A program made the position numbers and the translations under genes. The notes beneath the pieces are model-generated. The model was not told the DNA's origin. It searched no databases and worked only from the letters and a program-made list of their open reading frames with translations. Of a stretch of 64,000 nt of DNA, positions 26,202 through 33,731 are shown piece by piece; the stretch's first letter is position 1; the number at the start of each line of letters is the position of its first letter. The stretch lies in the NCBI RefSeq assembly GCF_000812565.1, contig NZ_JTAM01000007.1, positions 100,970 to 164,969 of the forward strand. The letters run 5' to 3'. The stretch is from Flammeovirga sp. OC4. Its GTDB lineage: Bacteria; Bacteroidota; Bacteroidia; Cytophagales; Flammeovirgaceae.

Positions 26202-27638
26202 TTATATACGTACCCAAGTTTCTAAGGTAGCGTCATAAATAAATAGTCTTGTTTGTACACTATGTGAACCATTGTAGAATTTGTAAGACACTGACACTTC
26301 TTGATCAGGTTTTGCTAAGTCACTATAGTTCTCTGTTAAGATATGGATGATTTTAGCATCGTTGATGTTGTCAACTTCTTTGCCATTGTATTCACCTGGC
26401 TCGTCACCCCAACCAAAGTTTTTGTACTTATCATCTCCAGTTAATGCGTAGTCTGCATCTTCAAGTTCAATTACTACAGTTTGTGAGTGAGCCCAAGAAG
26501 CTTCCTCATGCTTGTATTTGAACTTATCCATATTTGTGCTTTCCTCAGCATATGGAGCAACTTGTTTCCAAGCTCCTTCCATGAAAGTGTACTCAACAAT
26601 ATGCTCAGTAGTACCTCCGCTATAGTAATCATATTTGATTCTAATGTTATCGTTCTCTTGAGCATATGGGAACTTACCAGCTAAGAATCTTGGAAGGTAA
26701 TTCTCTTGTTTTACAGAGCTAGAGAAGTTAGGATATTTGAAACCGAAGCTATCATAATCTTCTTTTGCAAGTGTATAGTATTCTTGAGTTAAGTCTTCTT
26801 CAGCGATTTTTTTCCAAACTGAAGTTTCGTCTTTTTGGAAGAATTCAGAATACTCCATTACTTCACCTCCGATGTCACCCACCTTGTACACTGCTGCACT
26901 TTGAGAGTCTTTTGCTTGATCAGGGTACTTTGAATTGAAGATTGTTGTGATCTTAGCTTCTACATCATCTGAAGGTAAGAAGTGGTATGCACATCCTTTT
27001 AAAGTATCAGCTTTGAATACTAAAGTATCTGCAGACGTATCATCGCCATCATATACATCAAAGATTACAGCAGTAGATTTTGTTCTATCAGCACTACGTT
27101 GTGTTTCAAGAACATCACTGATCATTGCTTCAATTCTGCTTGAGTAAGTGTAACCTAAATAAGCACCTTCATCATAGTCATCATCACTGAAGTTAGGGAA
27201 TCTAAAACCTAGGTAAGTATAATCATCACTTTCTAATGTGATTTCTACCTCTGCATCTTCAAATTTCAATGTGTCAATAGACCAACCTGCCTCTTCTTTA
27301 CAAAATTCGTTACCAGCAATAGCGTAATCGCTGTCTGTAAAGAAACTCTTAGGAGTCATGTTTTTCATCTCAACAGTATAAGTCACTTCAACAATTCTAC
27401 CATCAGTGAACTTACTTGCAGTATAGTTTTCCTTAAGGTAATTAGGAATTGAATCTTGAGCTTCTTTCACACTGAAGAAAACCATATCCTCTGATGAAAT
27501 TTCAAATGCATCAGGAATAGACTCATCATCTCTTTGATCTGATAAATCTTGTTTTACTGAATCATTCAAATCCTTGTAAGGATCACATGAATAAAGTCCA
27601 GCAACAATAGCAAGAATATATATTAATGATTTTTTCAT
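26202..27638 (-). CDS. Repeat-containing surface lipoprotein paired with a TonB-dependent receptor (copy 1)
   Basis: 478-residue lipoprotein, signal ending in GLYSC (Cys18), followed by CDPYKDLNDS. Degenerate units are visible near residues 45-88, 131-196, 286-339 and 388-465. The core pattern is ESDDYTYLGFRFPNF, AKEDYDSFGFKYPNF and EDADYALTGDDKYKNF, followed by a helix, then NDNIRIKYDYYSGG or QEVSVSYKFYNG. The similar module PxFLAxKFPYAxENDxIxxxYxYYSG occurs, as far as I recall, in assorted Bacteroidota lipoproteins without assigned function. It lies 27 bases downstream of its receptor. It is larger than copy 2 by about 100 residues, which suggests unit gain or loss since duplication. Probably a surface-exposed binding protein. 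Confidence 0.75.
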   Translation of the reverse strand: MKKSLIYILAIVAGLYSCDPYKDLNDSVKQDLSDQRDDESIPDAFEISSEDMVFFSVKEAQDSIPNYLKENYTASKFTDGRIVEVTYTVEMKNMTPKSFFTDSDYAIAGNEFCKEEAGWSIDTLKFEDAEVEITLESDDYTYLGFRFPNFSDDDYDEGAYLGYTYSSRIEAMISDVLETQRSADRTKSTAVIFDVYDGDDTSADTLVFKADTLKGCAYHFLPSDDVEAKITTIFNSKYPDQAKDSQSAAVYKVGDIGGEVMEYSEFFQKDETSVWKKIAEEDLTQEYYTLAKEDYDSFGFKYPNFSSSVKQENYLPRFLAGKFPYAQENDNIRIKYDYYSGGTTEHIVEYTFMEGAWKQVAPYAEESTNMDKFKYKHEEASWAHSQTVVIELEDADYALTGDDKYKNFGWGDEPGEYNGKEVDNINDAKIIHILTENYSDLAKPDQEVSVSYKFYNGSHSVQTRLFIYDATLETWVRI

Positions 27639-27665
27639 TTTTCGAATAAATTGAATGGTTTCAGA

Positions 27666-30197
27666 TTAGAATTTTAATTTCATACCCATGCTCCAAGATC
27701 TACCCCAACCGTAGTAAACTCTTTTTGCAGATAATGCAGTATGGTCAGTACCGTCAGTAGCATCAGTGATATAAGTAGTGTCAAAGATGTTGTCAACGTT
27801 ACCGAAGATAGAAGTATCTAACTTACCAAGTTTGAATTTATAATTGATGTTCATATCAACTACTGAGTAATCTTCTAATCTCCAAGATTGTGCTCTATCT
27901 TCTGAATCAGTACGATCTGTTGGATCGAAATCAGCATAGTTGTCGCCGAAGAAGTTGAAGTCAGCTCCAATTCTTAAACCTTTGATTAATTCATAGTTAG
28001 CACCTAAAGCGGCTGTAGTTTGTGCTGAGTTACCTACTTTGATATCTTTCAAATATACATTGATATATTCTTCGATGTTGTTGTTGTCATCAAATACAGG
28101 AATATCTCTGATGTCATTATCATATTGCCAATCTCCAATTGAAAGCATAGCAGTGAATGATAATTTATGATTCACTTTGTAGTTGGCATCGAATTCAATC
28201 CCTTGGTGAGTTGAATTTAAGCCTAAGATGTTTGCACTTCCTTGCTGACCAGCTTGAACTCTAAATGATTGATCTTGCCATTTTGTATGGTAGACGTTCA
28301 CGTTTGCTTTCAATTTTGCAGAACGGTAACCATAACCTAATTCGAATGATAAGATTTTTTCGTTTTCTGCATCTGCATTAGGAACGTTTTGGAAACCTGG
28401 GAATGCAGTTCCGAAGAAAGGAGCTCTAGAAATGTAACCAGTATTGAAGAATACATTATGGTTGTCAGTTAAGTTGTAGTTTACACCACCTTTACCACTA
28501 AAACCTAAGAAATCAAGTGCAACAGATTTTTGGTTTTCAGGTGTATATTGGAAGTAATCGTATCTTGTATAAGTAGTATTTGAGATAGCACCTGAAACAA
28601 ATGCTGATAATTTGTCTTTAGAGTATTCCAACTGACCAAAAACACCAGTCCAATATACTTCACCATCGTTATTGTAACCTACTTTATCTCCTACAACAGC
28701 TTTTTTACCAAGGTCATTGATGTTGTCATCACTTGTATAGTAAGTACCTCCTAATAAATCTTCTACTTGACGGTAGTGCTCACCATAATAGTATCTTAAA
28801 TCAACACCTGCCATTACTGTTAAGTAGTCCGTTAACTTATTGTCATATGTTGAAATACCGCCTACCCAAGTATGGTTGTTGTTTGAAGATCTAAGTACAG
28901 TTGAAGCACCTTCTCCTCTTGCAGCAGCAGCAATATTGTCATCTCTGATTGCTTCAAAGTCAATCAAACCATCATTTCTTCTATAATTAGCATCATTTGA
29001 TTTATCATCACCTAATAAACCAGTACCTCCACCAGTACCAAGAGAGTAGTAAACTGAAGTTGATAGGTTAGATTTCTCATTGATTTTCCAATAGTGGTTT
29101 AATGAGATTTGTGGTTTGTGATAGAAGTTAGTGTGCATATTGTACACTTGACCATCCAAGTAACCCCAATCTGGATTGTATCTTCTTCCATATTTTTGAT
29201 AGTCTACGATACCTTCATCTCTACCTGTTCTTTGACCGTGAACTTGAGGAGCACCAAATGCAGTAAATGAAATCATGTGATTTTTATTGATTTCTTTTGC
29301 AATGTTCATAAAGTAAGAGTATCCTTCAAATGCTGTTGCATCTACATATCCGTTACCAGTAGTTCTTGATCCTGCAAAAGTTACAGCAAAACCATCGTCC
29401 ATTTTACCAGTAGAAAGGTTAACACTCATTTTTTGTCTACCATCATTACCAATACCGTAATATAATGTACCACCTTTTTCAGCATCAGTAGTTTTAGTAA
29501 TGACATTAATAGTACCACCAACAGAAGGAACAGCTACTTTAGAAGCACCTAAACCTCTTTGTACTTGGATTGTACGAGCTACATCAGAAAGACCTGCCCA
29601 GTTTGACCAGTATACAGTACCATTTTCCATGTCGTTTACAGGAACACCATTGATCATAACGGCAACGTTAGTTGAGTTAAAACCACGAATGTTCACACGA
29701 GCATCACCAAATCCACCACCTTGTTTTGTAGCATAGATACCAGGAGTTGATTTTAATATTTCAGGGAATTCTTTAGTTCCTAATTTTGTTTCTAATCTCT
29801 CAGGATTAATTGTTGATACAGCTACTGGCGTTTTACGATCAATAGCAACTGAAGCGATAACTTCTACTTCTGCTAGACCAATAGCATCAGATGCTAAAGT
29901 AATTTCACCAAAGTTGATTGCTGTACCATTAAGTGTGACTTCTTTCTCTATTGTTGTCAAGCCAACAAATGAAATGATCACAGTTTGCTTACCGTTTCTT
30001 GAAGTTTTTAATTTAAACTCTCCATCGAAATCAGAGATTGTACCAACAGTAGTTCCTTTTAGTACAATTGAAGCGCCGATAACTGCTTCACCAGTTGCTC
30101 CGTCAATAACTTTACCTTCAATAGTTGTAGATACCTCTTGTGCAAAAAGAGATAATGAAACTATGAATGACAGAAGTAACATAAACGACTTTTTCAT
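27666..30197 (-). CDS. TonB-dependent receptor with carboxypeptidase-regulatory-like domain (copy 1)
   Basis: 843-residue outer-membrane transporter with the same architecture as the receptor at 23232-25793: signal peptide (1-19), CarboxypepD_reg-like domain (about 22-105, GASIVLKGTTVGTISDFDG), and plug. The plug carries DRKTPVAVSTI, VMINGVPVNDMENG, and QRGLGASKVAVPSVGGTINV. The barrel ends in GMKLKF. The two copies share long near-identical stretches in the plug and many barrel motifs (HGQR, FYHKPQ, NNDGxVxW), so they are paralogues from a local duplication. A TAGTTTTG promoter element lies at 30251-30258, giving a leader of about 45 bases. It is followed by a lipoprotein gene after 27 bases. 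Substrate unknown. Confidence 0.92.
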   Translation of the reverse strand: MKKSFMLLLSFIVSLSLFAQEVSTTIEGKVIDGATGEAVIGASIVLKGTTVGTISDFDGEFKLKTSRNGKQTVIISFVGLTTIEKEVTLNGTAINFGEITLASDAIGLAEVEVIASVAIDRKTPVAVSTINPERLETKLGTKEFPEILKSTPGIYATKQGGGFGDARVNIRGFNSTNVAVMINGVPVNDMENGTVYWSNWAGLSDVARTIQVQRGLGASKVAVPSVGGTINVITKTTDAEKGGTLYYGIGNDGRQKMSVNLSTGKMDDGFAVTFAGSRTTGNGYVDATAFEGYSYFMNIAKEINKNHMISFTAFGAPQVHGQRTGRDEGIVDYQKYGRRYNPDWGYLDGQVYNMHTNFYHKPQISLNHYWKINEKSNLSTSVYYSLGTGGGTGLLGDDKSNDANYRRNDGLIDFEAIRDDNIAAAARGEGASTVLRSSNNNHTWVGGISTYDNKLTDYLTVMAGVDLRYYYGEHYRQVEDLLGGTYYTSDDNINDLGKKAVVGDKVGYNNDGEVYWTGVFGQLEYSKDKLSAFVSGAISNTTYTRYDYFQYTPENQKSVALDFLGFSGKGGVNYNLTDNHNVFFNTGYISRAPFFGTAFPGFQNVPNADAENEKILSFELGYGYRSAKLKANVNVYHTKWQDQSFRVQAGQQGSANILGLNSTHQGIEFDANYKVNHKLSFTAMLSIGDWQYDNDIRDIPVFDDNNNIEEYINVYLKDIKVGNSAQTTAALGANYELIKGLRIGADFNFFGDNYADFDPTDRTDSEDRAQSWRLEDYSVVDMNINYKFKLGKLDTSIFGNVDNIFDTTYITDATDGTDHTALSAKRVYYGWGRSWSMGMKLKF

Positions 30198-30250
30198 AAA
30201 AGAATAAGTTTGTTTAATTAGATAAATAAATTTGAATTAGATTTCGAGGG

Positions 30251-30258
30251 CAAAACTA
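30251..30258 (-). promoter_or_regulatory. Promoter -7 element for the first receptor/lipoprotein unit
   Basis: The minus strand reads TAGTTTTG, matching TAnnTTTG, about 54 bases before the receptor start. No -33 element at standard spacing. Confidence 0.5.
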
Positions 30259-30652
30259 TGCTATATTTTCACAATAATTACCATAATTAATGCAACTAAA
30301 TCACTGTAAAATCACATATTATTGAAAATGAGTATGTTACAACTATCAAACAAACGTTAATTCACTTAGGCTTAACATTGGTTTTTGTGAAAATTAATAT
30401 AATTTAATATGAATTACGTATTGTTAATTTTGTTTAATATTAGATGTTCAAAATAATATTCTGCTGAAAGGTTATATCATTACATTTGTCATTATAAAAT
30501 TAACATAATGAGTAATTATTCATTTATATTCTACTGAATTAGTAGATATTTAAGATAAATTAAGTGTAAAATGGAGGTTTAGCTTCTCTTTTTAACAAAA
30601 TAGGAGTGCAGTGTTTAAAACATTTTAAGTAATTGAATTCAAATACTTTGGG

Positions 30653-30682
30653 TGATAGGAGGTGCGAAAGCAAATACTATCA
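30653..30682 (+). other. GNRA-capped hairpin, possible RNA element
   Basis: On the plus strand TGATAG (30653-30658) pairs with CTATCA (30677-30682). A symmetrical 4x4 internal loop (GAGG/AATA) then leads to a TGC/GCA stem closed by a GAAA tetraloop. On the minus strand the loop would be TTTC, so the plus strand is favoured. Function unknown. Confidence 0.25.
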
Positions 30683-30884
30683 GGATTATACATATAACAC
30701 AGTGTAGTCTTTTGCTTGGTGTTTTGAATAGAAACACTTTAAATATTCTTTTAAATAAACGTGTAAATTAAATATTAGGCTGTTAAGGAAACTTGAAAGT
30801 AGACCCTATAAATCTTGTAGGTAGATTGATTAGAAAAAAAATATAAATTAGCTTTCGAAGCATTAAATTTTGGGCAAAAAATAA

Positions 30885-30914
30885 CCCTCCCAGTTACCGT
30901 CGTAACTAGGAGGG
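30885..30914 (-). terminator. Terminator after rpsA
   Basis: Arms 30885-30897 and 30902-30914 pair over 13 positions with one mismatch, loop CGTC. On the minus strand a T-rich tract follows immediately. Confidence 0.9.
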
Positions 30915-30954
30915 ACCTATAGCTTATAAAAGACTTATAATTAAGAGATCTTAA

Positions 30955-32736
30955 TTATTTTTTGTCTTTCATTTGACTTTTCAAGTTTGCAAGAGCATCT
31001 AAATCACCTAATGAAGTAGTAGCCTCTTCGTTTGAAGCTGCAGCTGGCTTAGCACCACCTTTTTTAGCACCACCTTTCTTAGGAGCAGAAGTGCTAGCTG
31101 CTTCGTTGTATACGTGAACGTGAGAAAGGATGATCTTCTTGTCCTCTTTAGAGAATTCTAAAACTTTGAAGTCTAATGACTCACCAGTTTCAGGGTTAGA
31201 TCCGTCCTCTTTCTTAAGGTTCTTAGCGATTGAGAATCCTTCGATACCGTAAGGTAACTCGATCACACCACCTTTATCTGACTTAGAGATAATAGTACCT
31301 TTATGTACAGAATCAGGAGTAAATACTGTTTCGAAGTGTTCCCAAGGGTTCTCTTCTAACTGCTTGTGACCTAAAGCTAAACGACGCTCTTCAGGGTTGA
31401 TTTCAAGAACAACAACTTCTAATTTTTCACCTTGTTTGATGAATTCAGAAGGATGCTTGATTTTCTTAGTCCATGAAAGGTCAGAAACGTGTACTAAACC
31501 GTCGATACCTTCTTCTAACTCAAGGAATAAACCGAAGTTAGTTAAGTTACGAACTACACCTGAGTGCTTAGTACCTACAGCATACTTCTCTAAAAGATCT
31601 TTCTTAGTCCAAGGATCTTCAGTTAATTGCTTGATACCTAATGACATCTTACGCTCGTCACGATCGATAGTTAATACAACTGCTTCGATTTCGTCACCAA
31701 CTTTGATGAAGTCTTGAGGGTTACGTAAGTGTTGTGACCATGACATTTCAGAAACGTGGATCAGACCTTCAACGCCTGGCATGATTTCTAAGAACGCACC
31801 GTAATCAGCAACGTTTACGATTTTACCTTTAACTTTAGCTCCAACTTCAACATCTGCACCAAGAGAATCCCAAGGATGAGAAGTAAGTTGTTTCATACCT
31901 AATGAGATACGTTTCTTATCATCATCAAAGTCAAGTACAACAACGTTAACTTTTTGGTCAAGCTGCAATACTTCCTCTGGATGAGAGATACGTCCCCAAG
32001 AGATGTCTGTAATGTGAAGAAGACCATCTACACCACCTAAATCGATGAATACACCGAAGTTTGTCATGTTTTTGATCACACCTTCCAAGATTTGACCTCT
32101 TTCTAGGTTGTTCAAGATGCGTTGCTTTTGCTCCTCCAAATCCTTCTCGATAAGGATCTTATGAGAAACTACAACGTTATCGTTAGCGTAGTTAATTTTA
32201 ACTACTTTCAATTCCATCTTCTTACCTACAAATACGTCGAAGTCACGGATAGGCTTCACATCAATTTGAGAACCTGGCAAGAACGCCTCGATTCCGAAAA
32301 TATCAGTGATAAGACCACCTTTAGTTCTACGCTTAACAACACCTTCGATAACAACGTCGTTATCAAGAGCATTTTGGATATTCTCCCAAGCGCGAACGAT
32401 TTTTGCTTTTCTTCTAGAAAGAACAAGTTGACCGTTGTTGTCTTCTTGTTGCTCAACAAATACCTCAACTTCATCACCTACTTTTAGGTCTGGAGTGTCA
32501 CGGAATTCGTTTGAAGGAACTAAACCATCAGATTTGAAACCGATGTTTAATACTACATCACGGTCAGTAATAGATACTACAGATGCTTTAACAACTTCTT
32601 TTTCATTAAGTTGGTTTAATGTACCTTCGTACATTTTAAGCATCTCTTCTTTTTCTGCTGCTGAGTAACCATCGCCGAATGATGATGTAGAGCTTTCAAA
32701 CTCGTCCCAGTTGAAGTCTTGTGATTGTTCTGACAT
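30955..32736 (-). CDS. rpsA: 30S ribosomal protein S1
   Basis: RNA-binding ribosomal protein that helps recruit mRNA, important in Bacteroidota where Shine-Dalgarno sequences are rare. The 593-residue protein contains six S1 domains; the third to fifth carry the typical core with GVFIDLGGVDGLLHITDISW, GAFLEIMPGVEGLIHVSEMSW and GLFLELEEGIDGLVHVSDLSW. The acidic N-terminus (residues 1-40) and the low-complexity tail (KKGGAKKGGAKPAAAS then a short acidic and lysine end) are outside the domains. It is a single-gene unit with a structured leader (32737-32870) and a promoter at 32876-32883, and ends in a strong terminator. Confidence 0.97.
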   Translation of the reverse strand: MSEQSQDFNWDEFESSTSSFGDGYSAAEKEEMLKMYEGTLNQLNEKEVVKASVVSITDRDVVLNIGFKSDGLVPSNEFRDTPDLKVGDEVEVFVEQQEDNNGQLVLSRRKAKIVRAWENIQNALDNDVVIEGVVKRRTKGGLITDIFGIEAFLPGSQIDVKPIRDFDVFVGKKMELKVVKINYANDNVVVSHKILIEKDLEEQKQRILNNLERGQILEGVIKNMTNFGVFIDLGGVDGLLHITDISWGRISHPEEVLQLDQKVNVVVLDFDDDKKRISLGMKQLTSHPWDSLGADVEVGAKVKGKIVNVADYGAFLEIMPGVEGLIHVSEMSWSQHLRNPQDFIKVGDEIEAVVLTIDRDERKMSLGIKQLTEDPWTKKDLLEKYAVGTKHSGVVRNLTNFGLFLELEEGIDGLVHVSDLSWTKKIKHPSEFIKQGEKLEVVVLEINPEERRLALGHKQLEENPWEHFETVFTPDSVHKGTIISKSDKGGVIELPYGIEGFSIAKNLKKEDGSNPETGESLDFKVLEFSKEDKKIILSHVHVYNEAASTSAPKKGGAKKGGAKPAAASNEEATTSLGDLDALANLKSQMKDKK

Positions 32737-32870
32737 AATAATATATGAGCACTGTTTACGCTCTTACGCTAGTGCTATGACGCAAGAGATTTATGATTAA
32801 ATTATTAATGAAAATCCAGAGCTAGTACGTGGATTAACAACTGCCTTACAGAGCTAGTACGTGTAAATCA
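32737..32870 (-). promoter_or_regulatory. Structured rpsA leader with repeated ACTAGC elements
   Basis: The untranslated leader contains a 15-base perfect direct repeat (32817-32831 and 32849-32863; minus strand CACGTACTAGCTCTG). An 8-bp hairpin (32761-32768 with 32781-32788) has a 12-base loop with a third ACTAGC. One pair in the hairpin is G-U only when read as the rpsA mRNA, and would be a C-A mismatch on the other strand. This fits an S1-binding autoregulatory leader, but that is inference. Confidence 0.45.
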
Positions 32871-32875
32871 GCACG

Positions 32876-32883
32876 CAAAGGTA
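32876..32883 (-). promoter_or_regulatory. Promoter -7 element for rpsA
   Basis: The minus strand reads TACCTTTG, matching TAnnTTTG, about 140 bases before the rpsA ATG. Confidence 0.55.
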
Positions 32884-32889
32884 GAAAAT

Positions 32890-32897
32890 TAATTTTG
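32890..32897 (+). promoter_or_regulatory. Promoter -7 element for the NADAR gene
   Basis: TAATTTTG matches TAnnTTTG, 98 bases before the NADAR start. It lies 6 bases from the divergent rpsA -7 element, so the two promoters overlap. Confidence 0.45.
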
Positions 32898-32994
32898 GAA
32901 TCGGAAGATTTGAAAGGATTTAAAGCGTTAAGGAGTAATAATAAGCGGGGAAATTTTTAACTTTAATGCTGAATAAACTAATCATACACACAAA

Positions 32995-33603
32995 ATGAAA
33001 GCAAATTATAGTTTGGAGTGGCTTCAAGATAAAGTCAATAATAATGAATCTGTAAAATTCCTCTTCTTTTGGGGGCATACAAAATCAAAAAATCAGGTAG
33101 TAGGTAATTTTTGTTTCAGTCAGTGGTTTGAAAGTGACTTTGAAGTGGATGGTATCACATTTAAATCTACTGAGCATTGGATGATGGCTCAAAAGGCAAA
33201 ACTATTTAATGATACTGAGATTTATGATCAAATTATCAATTGTAAAAAGCCTGTTGAAGCAAAAGCTTTAGGAAGGAAAGTGAGAAATTTTGATGAATCT
33301 TTATGGAAGCAACATCGATATGAAATTGTCACCAAAGGGAATATTTATAAATTCACTCAAAATCCAGCACTAGGTCAATACTTATTAAGTACTCAATCGA
33401 GAGTTTTGGTAGAAGCAAGTCCTGTAGATACTATATGGGGTATTGGTTTGACTAAAGACAGCGAAAGTGCAAATGATGTTAATAGCTGGAAAGGATTAAA
33501 TTTGTTAGGTTTCGCCTTGATGGAAACTCGAGACTTTATTAATGAGATAGGTTTTGATATTGAGAAGGTGAAGAAAGCTCTTACAGAATTAGAGACATTA
33601 TAA
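32995..33603 (+). CDS. NADAR-family protein (YbiA-like)
   Basis: 202-residue member of the NADAR superfamily. Known members include YbiA-like riboflavin-pathway N-glycosidases and enzymes that remove ADP-ribose from guanine in DNA in DarT-NADAR modules. The core motifs are FFWGH near residue 24, CFSQWFESDFEVDGITFKST, EHWMMAQKAKLF (catalytic Glu region), GRKVRNFDESLW, and the C-terminal VDTIWGIGL and NSWKGLNLLGFALMETRD. No DarT-like toxin gene is adjacent, so the housekeeping riboflavin-damage role is at least as likely as toxin reversal. Single gene, convergent with the amidohydrolase gene. Confidence 0.88.
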   Translation: MKANYSLEWLQDKVNNNESVKFLFFWGHTKSKNQVVGNFCFSQWFESDFEVDGITFKSTEHWMMAQKAKLFNDTEIYDQIINCKKPVEAKALGRKVRNFDESLWKQHRYEIVTKGNIYKFTQNPALGQYLLSTQSRVLVEASPVDTIWGIGLTKDSESANDVNSWKGLNLLGFALMETRDFINEIGFDIEKVKKALTELETL

Positions 33604-33674
33604 AAAACTATTTTCATCATAAAATTAGAATTAATTAGTGGACTTATGATGATTAAGAAATATCTTCAATAAAA

Positions 33675-33712
33675 AATGCCCCTTTGTCTGAAATATTCGA
33701 CAAAGGGGCATT
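33675..33712. terminator. Bidirectional terminator between NADAR and amidohydrolase genes
   Basis: A perfect 14-bp stem (33675-33688 with 33699-33712), 10-base loop, with A-run and T-rich flanks, between convergent genes. Confidence 0.9.
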
Positions 33713-33731
33713 CTAATATTAATATCAAATC

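Larger units (their letters stand above)
30198..30954. other. 757-bp gene-free region between the receptor promoter and rpsA
   Basis: The longest gene-free stretch of the window. It holds the receptor promoter (30251-30258), a plus-strand TAATTTTG element (30425-30432), and a small RNA-like hairpin at 30653-30682 with a GAAA tetraloop. A second hairpin (GTGTTT/AAACAC) is at 30719-30737, and the rpsA terminator is at 30885-30914. I find no convincing protein-coding frame; the rest is AT-rich. Confidence 0.5.

Noticed and set aside
22077..27638. Calling the two lipoproteins SusD
   Set aside because: They lack SusD helices and motifs; they consist of repeated strand-rich units instead.
30657..30695. 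Short GTG-initiated peptide after a perfect AGGAGGTG
   Set aside because: The frame is only 11 codons, and Bacteroidota do not rely on Shine-Dalgarno sequences; the AGGAGG belongs to the hairpin.
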